Assembly (NCBI GenBank): GCA_900319235.1
Contig: ONNR01000016.1
Coordinates: 21,836-85,835 of the forward strand
Direction: 5' to 3'
Length of the DNA: 64,000 nucleotides
From: an uncultured Prevotellaceae bacterium
Lineage (GTDB): Bacteria > Bacteroidota > Bacteroidia > Bacteroidales > UBA3663
Position 1 is the first letter of the stretch. The number at the start of each line of letters is the position of its first letter. The position numbers and the translations under genes are program-made. Shown here piece by piece: positions 7,836-16,639 of this stretch. The notes under the pieces are model-generated. The model searched no databases. It had not been told where the DNA came from and was given only the letters and a program-made list of their open reading frames with translations.

Positions 7836-7860
7836 TTTTTCCCCCTTTTTTTGCGTTTTG

Positions 7861-7892
7861 TTTGGCAGGTACAAAAATTTTTTCTATCTTTG
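7861..7892 (+). promoter_or_regulatory. Promoter for yidC
   Basis: TTTG at 7861-7864, 20 bases, TATCTTTG at 7885-7892. The ATG is at 7933. Confidence 0.82.
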
Positions 7893-7932
7893 CCCGCGTT
7901 TTTTATAAGATCGCGAATATTTAAAAATAAGT

Positions 7933-9900
7933 ATGAATAAAAACACCGTAATTGGAACTCTTCTGATGTGTGCCCTGTTGTTCGGGTACATGTATGTCAG
8001 TCAACCCACGCCCGAGCAGATTGAGGCAGCACGTCGCTACAACGACTCCATCGCCCGTGCCAATGCCGAAGCAGCCGTCAAGGAGGTTGCCGAAGCAGCC
8101 GTTGCCGACACGATCCTCGGCGAAGAGGCTACTGTGCAGGACAGTGCGCAAATCGCTTTGCTCGACAGCCTTAACAATGTGAAACTCCTTCAGACCTACG
8201 GAACCCTTGCCGAACGCACCCAGGGTACCGAGCAGAAGGTCGTCCTTCAGAACAATGTCCTTCGTCTGACCATCTCTACCAAGGGCGGACAGATCGAGGA
8301 GGCCGTGCTCAAGCAGTACGACGACTATCAGGGCGACACCCTCGTGGTTTTCACCGAAAAGAACAACGATCTCTATTATACACTCAACACCCCCAAGGGT
8401 TCGTTCAACACCGACAAGTTCTATTTCGAACCCGTCAACGTCACCGACACCACGGCTACTCTTCGCCTTCGTGCCTCCGATGGTGCTGAGTTTAACTTCG
8501 TCTATGCCCTCACTGGACCCGACAGCTATCTGGTCAACTACAGCATCGAGACCAAGAACATCGAGGACATGATCAACGACCGCACCGTGCTGATGAACTG
8601 GCGCCAGTCGCTGCCCCGCACCGAGCTTGGTCGTGACTTCGAAGGTCGCTATTCGCAGATGTACTACAAGTATTCGGGCCATTCCACCGAGGACCTTTCG
8701 AGCAGTTCACGCGACGATGAGACCCTCGATGGCCGTATGAGCTGGGTATCTTTCCAGAACCAGTTCTTCTCCACCATGTTCATCACCAACGACCTCTTCA
8801 CTGCAGGTCGTCTCACCAGCGAACCCGTCAAGGAGGAGGAAGACCCCAACGTCATCAAGCGCTATGCTGCCGAGAACCTTGAGTTCGAACTCGACACCAA
8901 GGCTGCCTCGCAGACCATCCCGATGTGCTTCTACATCGGCCCGAAGGACTACTGGATGCTCGACGACATGAACGACCTGGCTGCCAGCTTCATCGGCAAG
9001 CAGAACGAGGACCTCGACCTCGAGGATTCGTTCTACCTCGGCTGGCGTTTCATCGTCCATTACATCAACTCGTGGGTCATCATCCCGTTGTTCCACTTCA
9101 TGGACAAGTTCATCTCGTCCTACGGCATCATCATCCTTTTGATGACCCTCTTCATCAAGCTCATCACCTTGCCGATGACCTACAAGTCGTACAAATCGAC
9201 GGCTCGTATGCGTATCGCCAACCAGATGCCCGAAGTGCAGGCCCTCAACGAGAAGTACCCCGACCAGGCCGATGCCATGCAGAAGCAGCAGGAGATGATG
9301 GCACTCTACAGCAAGATGGGAGTGAGCCCCACGGGCGGCTGTCTGCCTATGCTCATCCAGTGGCCTGTGCTTATCGCACTCTTCTACTTCTTCCCGACGT
9401 CCATCGAGCTGCGTCACCAGCCCTTCCTTTGGGCCGACGACCTTTCGACCTACGATGCCTTCCTCACTTGGGACACCAACATCCCGATCTTCGGCAACCA
9501 CCTGTCGCTCTTCTGCCTCCTTATGACCGCTGTCAACATCGTTTACACCTGGATCATGCAGAAGCAGACTCCTTCGAGCCAGGCCATGCCCGGAATGAAG
9601 TGGATGATGTACCTCATGCCGCTGATGTTCCTCTTCTTCCTCAACAACTATTCGGCAGGCCTTTCCTACTACTACTTCCTTTCGACCCTCTTCGGCATCA
9701 TCATCACCTACGGCATCCGTTGGTCGATGAACGAGGACAAGATCCTTGCCGAGATGAAGGAGAACCTCAAGAACCCCAAGAAGGCAAAGCCCGGTAAGAA
9801 GGCCTCCGGTTGGGTGGCTCGTCTGCAGGAGATTCAGCGCGAACAGGAGCGTCAGATGAAGAAGCAGCGCGAAGAGCAGCAGCGTAAGCTCCGTCGCTGA
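7933..9900 (+). CDS. yidC: Membrane protein insertase YidC
   Basis: This 655-residue protein is of the Gram-negative YidC type: an N-terminal membrane anchor (about residues 5-22, [17 protein letters not shown]), a large periplasmic beta-sandwich domain to about residue 350, and the conserved five-helix insertase core. The core contains [19 protein letters not shown], the [17 protein letters not shown] segment and [12 protein letters not shown]. The C-terminus is a basic tail rich in Lys, Arg and Gln that can contact the ribosome. YidC inserts and folds inner-membrane proteins alone or with SecYEG. Codon use is strongly biased toward C-ending codons, as expected for a highly expressed gene. 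It stands as its own transcription unit, followed by a hairpin at 9946-9982. Confidence 0.96.
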   Translation: MNKNTVIGTLLMCALLFGYMYVSQPTPEQIEAARRYNDSIARANAEAAVKEVAEAAVADTILGEEATVQDSAQIALLDSLNNVKLLQTYGTLAERTQGTEQKVVLQNNVLRLTISTKGGQIEEAVLKQYDDYQGDTLVVFTEKNNDLYYTLNTPKGSFNTDKFYFEPVNVTDTTATLRLRASDGAEFNFVYALTGPDSYLVNYSIETKNIEDMINDRTVLMNWRQSLPRTELGRDFEGRYSQMYYKYSGHSTEDLSSSSRDDETLDGRMSWVSFQNQFFSTMFITNDLFTAGRLTSEPVKEEEDPNVIKRYAAENLEFELDTKAASQTIPMCFYIGPKDYWMLDDMNDLAASFIGKQNEDLDLEDSFYLGWRFIVHYINSWVIIPLFHFMDKFISSYGIIILLMTLFIKLITLPMTYKSYKSTARMRIANQMPEVQALNEKYPDQADAMQKQQEMMALYSKMGVSPTGGCLPMLIQWPVLIALFYFFPTSIELRHQPFLWADDLSTYDAFLTWDTNIPIFGNHLSLFCLLMTAVNIVYTWIMQKQTPSSQAMPGMKWMMYLMPLMFLFFLNNYSAGLSYYYFLSTLFGIIITYGIRWSMNEDKILAEMKENLKNPKKAKPGKKASGWVARLQEIQREQERQMKKQREEQQRKLRR

Positions 9901-9945
9901 TCGGAACTGTTCCGAAATAGCAATTTCCTCATTAGATTTCCTTAT

Positions 9946-9982
9946 TGGACCGTTTCAGACGCTCAACGTCAGGAGCGGTCCA
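9946..9982 (+). terminator. Probable terminator after yidC
   Basis: TGGACCG (9946-9952) pairs with CGGTCCA (9976-9982), with an inner GACG/CGTC stem. A weak U-rich stretch follows. Confidence 0.55.
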
Positions 9983-9986
9983 GTAT

Positions 9987-10050
9987 TTGGTTTCAAACCC
10001 CTCTTAACCCTTCTTAACCCCTCTTAACCCCTCTTAACCCCTCGAACCCC
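9987..10050. repeat. Decamer repeat array, CTCTTAACCC type
   Basis: Five to six 10-bp units of CCCCTCTTAA or near variants lie between the yidC hairpin and the methyltransferase start at 10056. No recognisable promoter was found between the array and that gene. Confidence 0.88.
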
Positions 10051-10055
10051 TTCCC

Positions 10056-11171
10056 ATGCATCTTTCACTCGCCCTTCAGGAAGCCTACACCCGTGAGCAC
10101 CTCTCTGCACGCCAGGCACAACGCCAGGCGCAGTTCATCGCGTGGGGCCCTATGGTGTTCCAGGTTAGTCGTCTGATGATCAAGTTCGGCATCCTCGACT
10201 TGCTGCGCGACAACATCGACGGCCTGACGCAAGCCGAAATCGTGAAAGCCACGGGCCTTTCCGACTATGCCGTGAAGGTGCTTCTCGAGGCATCGCTCTC
10301 CATCGGCACCGTGCTTGTCGATTCCGACACCGACCGCTTCACCATTTCCAAGACGGGCTATTTCCTGCTCACCGACGCCTCCACGCGTGCCAACCTCGAC
10401 TTCAATCACGATGTCAACTACGAGGGTTTGTTCCGGCTCGAAGAGTCGTTGCGCGAAGGTCGTCCTGCGGGTTTGGAGCATTTCGGCCCTTGGCCCACGG
10501 TCTATGAAGGGTTGTCCGAGCTGCCTCCTCAGGTGCAGCGCAGTTGGTTCGGCTTCGACCATTTCTATAGCGACGGCTCGTTCCCGCAGGCGCTTCGCAT
10601 CGTCCTCGACGAGATGCAGCCCCGCACCTTGCTCGACGTGGGCGGTAACACCGGACGTTGGGCGTTGCAGTGTGTGGCTCATTCGCCCTCGATCGAAGTC
10701 ACCATCGTCGATCTGCCCCAGCAGTTGGCGATGATGCGCACGCAGACCCAGGGCCTCCCGGGAGCCGATCGCATCCATGGCTATGGCATGAACCTGCTCG
10801 ACCCCAAGGCCGACTTCCCCACCGATCGCCACTACGACGTCATCTGGATGTCGCAGTTCCTCGACTGTTTCAGCCCCGAGCAGATCGTCTCCATCCTCAG
10901 TCGTGCCGCACGCATCATGGATGCCGACAGCCGCCTTTGCATCATGGAGACGCTGTGGGACCGTCAGAAGTACGAGACCGCGGCCCTCTGTCTCACCATG
11001 ACGAGTGTCTATTTCGCCGACATCGCCAATGGCAACAGCAAGATGTATCACACCGACGACCTCCGCGCTTGTGTCGAGCAGGCTGGCTTGCAGGTCGAGA
11101 CCATCCACGACAATCTTGGCCTCGGACATTCCATCATGGTTTGCCGGGTTTTATCTCATCACGAATTATAG
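10056..11171 (+). CDS. SAM-dependent O-methyltransferase of the aryl-polyene-like cluster
   Basis: This 371-residue protein has the two-domain plan of plant-type O-methyltransferases. A helical winged N-terminal dimerisation domain (about 1-110) includes the DLLRDNIDGLTQAEIVKATG helix-turn segment. A Rossmann domain carries the SAM motif LLDVGGNTGRWALQ (192-205), then VTIVDLPQQL and a later DVIWMSQFLDCFS. In flexirubin and aryl-polyene pathways such an enzyme methylates the aromatic head group; that role is inferred here from the neighbours. The gene is the first of the rightward cluster. At its 3' end lies ATCACGAATTATAGAATT, a short repeat also seen after the first ketosynthase gene and at the end of the second. 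Confidence 0.85.
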   Translation: MHLSLALQEAYTREHLSARQAQRQAQFIAWGPMVFQVSRLMIKFGILDLLRDNIDGLTQAEIVKATGLSDYAVKVLLEASLSIGTVLVDSDTDRFTISKTGYFLLTDASTRANLDFNHDVNYEGLFRLEESLREGRPAGLEHFGPWPTVYEGLSELPPQVQRSWFGFDHFYSDGSFPQALRIVLDEMQPRTLLDVGGNTGRWALQCVAHSPSIEVTIVDLPQQLAMMRTQTQGLPGADRIHGYGMNLLDPKADFPTDRHYDVIWMSQFLDCFSPEQIVSILSRAARIMDADSRLCIMETLWDRQKYETAALCLTMTSVYFADIANGNSKMYHTDDLRACVEQAGLQVETIHDNLGLGHSIMVCRVLSHHEL

Positions 11172-11187
11172 AATTAAAGAACGCTAC

Positions 11188-11262
11188 GGATTCATCAGAT
11201 TAACCAGATTATCCGCATGTCCCAACTAAATAAAAATCCGCTAAATCCGTTAAATCCGTAGA
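11188..11262. repeat. Short-period repeats (AAATCCGTT and CAGATTAAC types)
   Basis: Three 9-bp units of AAATCCG(C/T)T at 11233-11260 follow two to three units of the ATCAGATTA type. They lie between the methyltransferase and acyltransferase genes. Confidence 0.65.
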
Positions 11263-11324
11263 GCAATAAAAAATTCTCAAATTCTCTAATTCTTGATAAA
11301 TAAAAAAAACAATAATTCTTGACG

Positions 11325-12236
11325 ATGAAGGAACAGCCCCACAACGCGACCCAATGGCAAGGCACTACCGATGGACTGCCCTGGATGCACCGCGCGCTCA
11401 TTTGCGTGCTGGGCATGGTGCCTGTTGGTGTCGTCTATGCCATCGCCGCTGTGTTTGTGGTCCCCTTCTACATCCTCGGCCGTCGGCAGGGTTACCTTGT
11501 GCAGTATCGTTTCTTCCGCCAGGCGTTCGGCTTCGGGGCGTTCAAGGCCTTCCGCTATGCCTGTCTCAACCACCTGCGCTTTGCCCAGGTCATCATCGAC
11601 CGGTTTGCGGTCTATGGAGGGCGTAAGTTCACTTTCGACGTCGAGGGTCGTGCCGATTACGACGAGCTGGCACATGGCGAGTCGGGCTTTGTGCAGGTGT
11701 TCAGCCATGCCGGCAACTACGAACTGGCAGGCTACGAACTGCGTCAGCCCCGCAAGCGGCTCTATGCGCTGCTTTTCCGCGACGGGTCGCAGACCATCAT
11801 GGACAATCGTGCCAGCGTCTTTGCGCCCAATGGGGTAGAAATGGTGTTTGTGCAGCCCGACATGAGCCACATCTTCCTGCTCAGCAACGTCGTGCGCGAC
11901 GGCAACATCGCTTCCATCCCTGGCGACCGCATCTTCGGCTCGCGCAAGTTTGTCGAGTGTCAGTTCATGGGCAGCCCCGCCCGTTTCCCCTTGGGTCCGT
12001 TCCGGCTTGCTGCCGTGCGTCAAGCGCCCATTGTCGCCATCTTTGTGATGAAGGAGAGTTGGACATCCTATCGCATCTTTGTGCGTCGTCTGGACTCTTC
12101 CGACCAAGGCCAGAAGCCGACTGCCCTCGGCCTGGCGCAGCAGTTTGCCGACAATCTCGAGGATGTGGTGCGCCGCTATCCCGAGCAGTGGTTCAATTAT
12201 TTCGACTTTTGGCAAAACGAGAATAACGGTATTTGA
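11325..12236 (+). CDS. LpxL/HtrB-like lysophospholipid or lipid acyltransferase
   Basis: This is a 303-residue protein from the ATG at 11325; a TTG two codons earlier is less likely. It has one N-terminal membrane segment (about residues 23-45, LGMVPVGVVYAIAAVFVVPFYI) and the HAGNYE motif that corresponds to the catalytic H-x4-E of Kdo2-lipid A acyltransferases. A PLGPFRLAA segment and a WFNYFDFW end match the family. Within flexirubin/aryl-polyene clusters a homologue is proposed to attach the polyene acyl chain to its lipid carrier. The hotdog dehydratase gene starts only three bases after its stop codon, indicating an operon. Confidence 0.85.
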   Translation: MKEQPHNATQWQGTTDGLPWMHRALICVLGMVPVGVVYAIAAVFVVPFYILGRRQGYLVQYRFFRQAFGFGAFKAFRYACLNHLRFAQVIIDRFAVYGGRKFTFDVEGRADYDELAHGESGFVQVFSHAGNYELAGYELRQPRKRLYALLFRDGSQTIMDNRASVFAPNGVEMVFVQPDMSHIFLLSNVVRDGNIASIPGDRIFGSRKFVECQFMGSPARFPLGPFRLAAVRQAPIVAIFVMKESWTSYRIFVRRLDSSDQGQKPTALGLAQQFADNLEDVVRRYPEQWFNYFDFWQNENNGI

Positions 12237-12239
12237 AGC

Positions 12240-12665
12240 ATGGCATTGAGCGACATCGACATACAGGACATCATCCCGCAGCGCCCGCCATTTCTGATGG
12301 TGGACCATCTGCTTTCCTACGAAGCGTCGGTGTCCCGCTCGTCCTTTCTCATTCAGCCCGACAACCTCTTCGTCGAAGGCTCGTTCACGACGGCGGGCAT
12401 TGTCGAACACATTGCGCAGACCTGTGCCGCTCGTATCGGCTACTACAACAAGTATATCCTCCATCGCCCGGTCGTCATCGGCTACATTGCTGCCATCCGT
12501 CATCTCGATGTCCATCGTCAGCCCGGGGTGGGTGAGGAACTGCTTACGCAAATCGAGGAACTGGGCTCTGCCTTCGGTATGACGCTCGTTCGTGCCGAAG
12601 TCCGTACTTCCCTGGGCGAACTCATCGCCGATGGTGAACTCAAGATTGCTCTCAGCGAATCATAG
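12240..12665 (+). CDS. Hotdog-fold 3-hydroxyacyl-ACP dehydratase (ApeP-like)
   Basis: This 141-residue single hotdog domain contains IIPQRPPFLMVDHLL, the usual start of FabZ/ApeP-type dehydratases, and the central helix region AGIVEHIAQTCAARIG. The canonical HFPG active-site motif of FabZ is absent; the equivalent position reads FVEGSF. This resembles the ApeP-like dehydratase partner of aryl-polyene pathways rather than housekeeping FabZ. It would take part in dehydrating the growing polyene chain. It is packed three bases after the acyltransferase gene and four bases before the ketosynthase start at 12670. Confidence 0.78.
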   Translation: MALSDIDIQDIIPQRPPFLMVDHLLSYEASVSRSSFLIQPDNLFVEGSFTTAGIVEHIAQTCAARIGYYNKYILHRPVVIGYIAAIRHLDVHRQPGVGEELLTQIEELGSAFGMTLVRAEVRTSLGELIADGELKIALSES

Positions 12666-12669
12666 ACCT

Positions 12670-14391
12670 ATGGTAAAGATCATCGCCGACAACATACTCT
12701 CCCCGCTCGGAGAAACCACCCGCGACAACCTGCTGGCTGTGCGCGATGGTCGTTCGCGACTCCAGACTCACCGGTTGTGGCAGATCCCCGATCCTTTTGT
12801 GGCTTCGCTCTTCGACCAGGGGCAGGAGCGTCCCACCTACGAGATGCTCGTCCTTTCGTCCATCCTCCGCTGTCTTGATGGCTGCACGCTTTCGGGCCGC
12901 GTGGCGCTGGTGCTCAGTTCCACCAAGGGGCATACCATCGGTCCCGACGCCCATCCCTTTGGCGAGTCGGCGCGCCGCATCGAACGTCTCATCCGCCCGT
13001 TCCTGCCCAAGGTCGAAAGCCTCACGTCGCTTACCGTAAGCAATGCCTGCGTCAGCGGACTTTCGGCACTCATCGTGGCACGTCGTCTGCTCGAGATGGG
13101 TGCCTACGATTATGCCATCGTCGCGGGTTGCGATGTGCAGTCGCGTTTCATCGTGGCAGGGTTCCAGTCCTTCATGGCGATGTCGCCCGAGCCGTGCCGT
13201 CCCTTCGACGAGGACCGCTGTGGCCTCAATCTGGGCGAAGCTTCCGCTACTATTATATTTAAAAGGTGTAGCGACGACGAGGACTTTTCCCGTCAGTGGG
13301 TGGCATTGCCCGGATATATGCGCAACGATGCCTATCACATCTCCACACCTTCGCGCACGGCCGAAGGCAGTTACCTTGCCCTCACGGCAGCCTTGGGTCA
13401 CGTTGCGTCGCCCCTCTGTATTTCTGCCCACGGCACTGCCACGCTTTATAACGACGAGATGGAGGCGTCGGCCATCCACCGCGCCTCAATGGGCGAAGTT
13501 CCCGTCACGGCGCTCAAGGGTTACTTCGGTCACACCATGGGTGCAGCAGGCATCCTCGAAAGCATCCTCACGATGCACGCCCTCCAGGAGGGATGGATTC
13601 CCGCAACGCTCGGCTTCAACGCCTTGGGCACCAGTCGTCCCCTCCATGTCGTCAATCGGCTTCAGCCTTTGAGCACCCAGCAGAAGCAGCATCCTTCGTT
13701 CATCAAGATGATGAGCGGATTCGGGGGATGCAATACGGCGATGGGGTTCGAATATCTTGGGGATACTAAGGGATGTGAAGAGATTCTTGGGGATATTAAG
13801 GGACGAATGTGTAGTGGGGGAGAGGCAAAACTAATGGAGCCTGCGCTTTCGGTGCGCATCACTCCCGAAGGCGTGACGCTGTGCGGCGAGGCATTGCCTG
13901 TCGATGGGGCAAAGGGCAAGTCGATGCTTACGGCCCTCTATCGCAAATATGTAGGCGACTATCCGAAGTTCTACAAGATGGACCTGCTCAGTCGTCTTGG
14001 CTTCATTGCTGCCGAACTCCTCTTCAAAAAGGAGGGTGCACATGCTGCTTTCGACCAAAGTCGTGCCGTTCTGCTCTTCGGGCAATCGGCATCGTGTGTG
14101 GCCGACCGCAGTTTCGAAGCCACCATCCAGCCGGGCGACAACTATTTCCCCAGCCCTGCCGACTTCGTCTATACGTTGCCCAACATCGTCCTGGGCGAAA
14201 TAGCCATTCGTCACCAGCTGCATGGCGAGACCTGCTACTTCGCCCTCTCCGAGCGCGACGATGCCCTCATCCGTCAACTCGTCTCCCAGGCCTTCCTCGA
14301 CCCCGCCACCACCTCCGCCCTCTATGGCTGGATCGATGCCCCCGACGACGACCATTTCGTCGCCGAGCTCTACATCTTAAATATTCTTTAA
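12670..14391 (+). CDS. Beta-ketoacyl-ACP synthase fused to a second ketosynthase-like domain
   Basis: From MVKIIADN the protein is 573 residues; the longer reading frame overlaps the dehydratase gene. The ketosynthase part (1-360) has a complete triad: Cys127 in VSNACVSG, His254 in SAHGTAT and His288 in GYFGHTMGAAG. A C-terminal part (about 390-573) with ALYRKYVGDYPKFYKMD and NYFPSPADFVYTLPNIVLGE looks like the ApeC/chain-length-factor-type domain (ketoacyl-synthase-like N-terminal family), so the two halves of a condensing pair are probably in one chain. The linker (about 362-378, LGDTKGCEEILGDIKG) is encoded by two copies of a repeat that also occurs between genes at 5800-5853. Expected role: chain extension in polyene synthesis. 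Confidence 0.85.
   Translation: MVKIIADNILSPLGETTRDNLLAVRDGRSRLQTHRLWQIPDPFVASLFDQGQERPTYEMLVLSSILRCLDGCTLSGRVALVLSSTKGHTIGPDAHPFGESARRIERLIRPFLPKVESLTSLTVSNACVSGLSALIVARRLLEMGAYDYAIVAGCDVQSRFIVAGFQSFMAMSPEPCRPFDEDRCGLNLGEASATIIFKRCSDDEDFSRQWVALPGYMRNDAYHISTPSRTAEGSYLALTAALGHVASPLCISAHGTATLYNDEMEASAIHRASMGEVPVTALKGYFGHTMGAAGILESILTMHALQEGWIPATLGFNALGTSRPLHVVNRLQPLSTQQKQHPSFIKMMSGFGGCNTAMGFEYLGDTKGCEEILGDIKGRMCSGGEAKLMEPALSVRITPEGVTLCGEALPVDGAKGKSMLTALYRKYVGDYPKFYKMDLLSRLGFIAAELLFKKEGAHAAFDQSRAVLLFGQSASCVADRSFEATIQPGDNYFPSPADFVYTLPNIVLGEIAIRHQLHGETCYFALSERDDALIRQLVSQAFLDPATTSALYGWIDAPDDDHFVAELYILNIL
13755..13805. repeat. In-frame GGATATTAAG-type repeat inside the ketosynthase gene
   Basis: CTTGGGGATACTAAGGGA and CTTGGGGATATTAAGGGA lie 36 bases apart. 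They match the intergenic array at 5800-5853 and code for the linker residues LGDTKG and LGDIKG. Confidence 0.75.
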
Positions 14392-14518
14392 TTATCACGA
14401 ATTAGCGAATTAAAGAAGAAAATTAAAGAAATCATGGCTTATATTTTTCTGGCGAAGCCCAGCCTTCAAAGAAAGTTTTTTTTCTTTTGTAAATAAATTC
14501 ATCTTTTAAGAAAAAACA

Positions 14519-14776
14519 ATGACAGAACTACTTGAAACCCTAAAACAACAAGTGATAGACGCCCTGAACCTCGAGGACCTCACCCCCGAGGATATCGATG
14601 TCGATGCCCCTCTCTTCGGCGAAGGTCTCGGCCTTGACTCCATCGATGCCCTCGAGCTCATCATGATCCTCGAAAAGGAATACGGCATCAAGCACCAGTC
14701 GCCCGCCCAAGGCAAGGAGATCTTCAAGTCCATCCGCACCATGGCCGAGTTCATCCAGGCCAATCGTACCAAATAA
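14519..14776 (+). CDS. Acyl carrier protein of the aryl-polyene-like cluster
   Basis: This 85-residue acidic four-helix protein has the phosphopantetheine attachment motif GLDSIDALEL, with Ser41 as the carrier residue. It holds the growing acyl/polyene chain for the neighbouring ketosynthases and dehydratases. The next ketosynthase starts on the base after its stop codon, so the two are tightly coupled. A 127-bp gap with an ATCACGAATTAGCGAATT repeat and a poly-T run separates it from the previous gene; no standard -7 element is present there. The sequence is too divergent from housekeeping ACPs (it lacks the usual N-terminal STIEERV start) to be acpP. Confidence 0.9.
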   Translation: MTELLETLKQQVIDALNLEDLTPEDIDVDAPLFGEGLGLDSIDALELIMILEKEYGIKHQSPAQGKEIFKSIRTMAEFIQANRTK

Positions 14777-16639
14777 ATGATTGTCATCACCGGCTACGGC
14801 ATCGTGAGCGCCATTGGTGTCGGCAAAGCTGAGACCCTCGACGCGCTTCGTCATCACCGTTCAGGTATCGCCCCCGTGCAGTACCTCGACACGGTGCATC
14901 GCGACATGCTCGTCGGTGAAGTCAAGCTCTCGTTCGACGAGCTTATGGCCCGCGTCGGCGTGCCCTCCGATGCCGAAGCTCCCCAGAGCCGCACCGCCCT
15001 CATCGGCCGTCTTGCCCTGCGCGAAGCCTTGCAGCAGGCAGGGCTCACCAGTCCCGACGACTACGCCACGATGGCATTGCTTTCGGGAACCACCGTCGGC
15101 GGCATGGACCGCACCGAGATCGAAGCCTCGGTCAGCGCCGATGGCACGATTGAGCACTACAACTACGACTGCGGCACCTCCACGCTCGACATCGCGCACG
15201 GCTTCGGCCAATTCGCCTTCGTCGATACCATCTCCACCGCCTGTTCGTCGGCAGCCAATGCCATCGCTATGGGTATTGAGATGGTGCGTCAGGGACTTTT
15301 CGAACGCGTTGTGGCAGGAGGCAGCGAGGGCCTTTCGCGTCTGCACCTCAATGGGTTCAACACGCTTATGATCCTCGACTCCGAGCCATGCCGTCCGTTC
15401 GACGCGCATCGCAATGGCATCAACCTGGGTGAAGGCGCAGCCTATCTGGTCATCGAGAGCGAGGCGTCGGCACTTCGTCGCGGCGTCCGGCCTCTTGCCG
15501 TGCTCAGCGGCTACGGCAATGCGTGCGACGCCTATCATCAGACCGCCTCTTCGCCCGAAGGCGAAGGTGCAGTCCTCGCCATGCAGCAGGCATTAGCCGA
15601 TGCAGGTCTCCAACCTTCCGACATCGCCTACATCAATTGTCACGGCACAGGCACGCCCAACAACGACGTCAGCGAACTCTGTGCCCTCCATCGTGTCTTC
15701 GGTCCTCAGCTCCCGCCGTTCAGCAGCACCAAGGGCTTCACGGGGCACACCACCTCAGCCAGCGGCAGCATCGAGGCCGCCTTCTGCCTCCTCGCCCTCG
15801 AGCACCACTTCCTCCCCGTCAACCTCAACTTCCGCGACCCCATCACTCCCGACTCATCGTCCACCCCCGACATCCCCGTCCTCCCAAGTGCGGGCGATCA
15901 AGTCCTTCCCCCTTTAAGGGGGAACGAGGGGGTCATCTGCAACGCCTTCGCCTTCGGCGGCAACGACACCTCCCTCATCCTCGCCCCCTATCATCCGGCC
16001 CCATCCTCCGCTCAAGCAGAGCCATCGTCCCCAAATATCCCTAAAAATCCCTTAATATCCCTTAATATCCCTAAGCGAAAGATTTTTCTTCTCGCCAGCA
16101 CCGAGCTCTCTCCCGACATCGACCCCAACTTCCGCGACTACCTTTCCCCCCTCGAGTCACGCCGTCTCGACAAGCTGCTCAAACGCACCGTCGCCTGTTC
16201 ATTGCAGACCTTGCGCCAATGTCCCGAAGTTGTCCCCGATGCCATCATCACCGCCACTGTCTGGGGCAGCGCCATCTCAGCCATCACGTTCTTCCACGAC
16301 ATGATGCGTCAGGGCGAAGCGTTTCTCAAGCCCACGCTCTTCATGCAATCGACCCACAACACGATGAGTTCGCTCATTGCCATCCAGACGCACAATCACG
16401 GCTACAACGTCACCCATTCGCAACTCGACGACTCGCTCCCGCACGCCTTCCTCGACGCATGGCTGCAGATGCAGTCGGGTCGCATCCGCAGCGCCCTCGT
16501 CGGCATCCACGACAGCATCCCCGCTTTCGACAACCGCAGTTACCTCCTCTGCACCGCCGATGCGCTCCCTCCCGATTGCCATCCCCTCGCCGAGCTCGTC
16601 TTCAATCCCTCATCACGAATTTTCGAATGCCACTCTTGA
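14777..16639 (+). CDS. Beta-ketoacyl-ACP synthase II-like protein fused to a C-terminal ketosynthase-like domain
   Basis: This 620-residue protein has an N-terminal FabF-like domain (1-405) with Cys156 in STACSSAANAI, His289 in INCHGTGTPNND and His324 in KGFTGHTTSASG, so it should be catalytically competent. A second domain (about 435-620, KIFLLASTELSPDI...THNTMSSLIA...HGYNVTHSQ) resembles the ApeC-type ketosynthase-like domain, as in the gene at 12670. Between and near the domains sit two repeat-encoded insertions: residues 374-386 (GDQVLPPLRGNEG, from a C-rich palindrome) and 417-433 (PNIPKNPLISLNIPK, from a decamer array). The last 13 bases overlap the transporter gene. Inferred role: polyene chain elongation. 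Confidence 0.87.
   Translation: MIVITGYGIVSAIGVGKAETLDALRHHRSGIAPVQYLDTVHRDMLVGEVKLSFDELMARVGVPSDAEAPQSRTALIGRLALREALQQAGLTSPDDYATMALLSGTTVGGMDRTEIEASVSADGTIEHYNYDCGTSTLDIAHGFGQFAFVDTISTACSSAANAIAMGIEMVRQGLFERVVAGGSEGLSRLHLNGFNTLMILDSEPCRPFDAHRNGINLGEGAAYLVIESEASALRRGVRPLAVLSGYGNACDAYHQTASSPEGEGAVLAMQQALADAGLQPSDIAYINCHGTGTPNNDVSELCALHRVFGPQLPPFSSTKGFTGHTTSASGSIEAAFCLLALEHHFLPVNLNFRDPITPDSSSTPDIPVLPSAGDQVLPPLRGNEGVICNAFAFGGNDTSLILAPYHPAPSSAQAEPSSPNIPKNPLISLNIPKRKIFLLASTELSPDIDPNFRDYLSPLESRRLDKLLKRTVACSLQTLRQCPEVVPDAIITATVWGSAISAITFFHDMMRQGEAFLKPTLFMQSTHNTMSSLIAIQTHNHGYNVTHSQLDDSLPHAFLDAWLQMQSGRIRSALVGIHDSIPAFDNRSYLLCTADALPPDCHPLAELVFNPSSRIFECHS
15902..15934. repeat. In-frame copy of the C-rich palindromic element
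   Basis: The palindrome TTCCCCCTTTAAGGGGGAA is followed by GAGGGGGTC. It matches, in inverse orientation, the end of the element at 1743-1772, and lies in frame inside the ketosynthase gene. Confidence 0.75.
16029..16074. repeat. In-frame decamer array (TAATATCCCT) in the ketosynthase linker
   Basis: Four tandem 10-bp units of the AATATCCCTT type lie exactly at the junction between the two protein domains. They are the inverse of the unit at 5800-5853. Confidence 0.8.

Noticed and set aside
11319..11324. TTG start for the acyltransferase
   Set aside because: The ATG two codons later is the more ordinary start, and the extra residues match nothing.
12592..12669. N-terminal extension of the first ketosynthase
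   Set aside because: It overlaps the dehydratase gene, and MVKIIADN at 12670 matches the expected family start.
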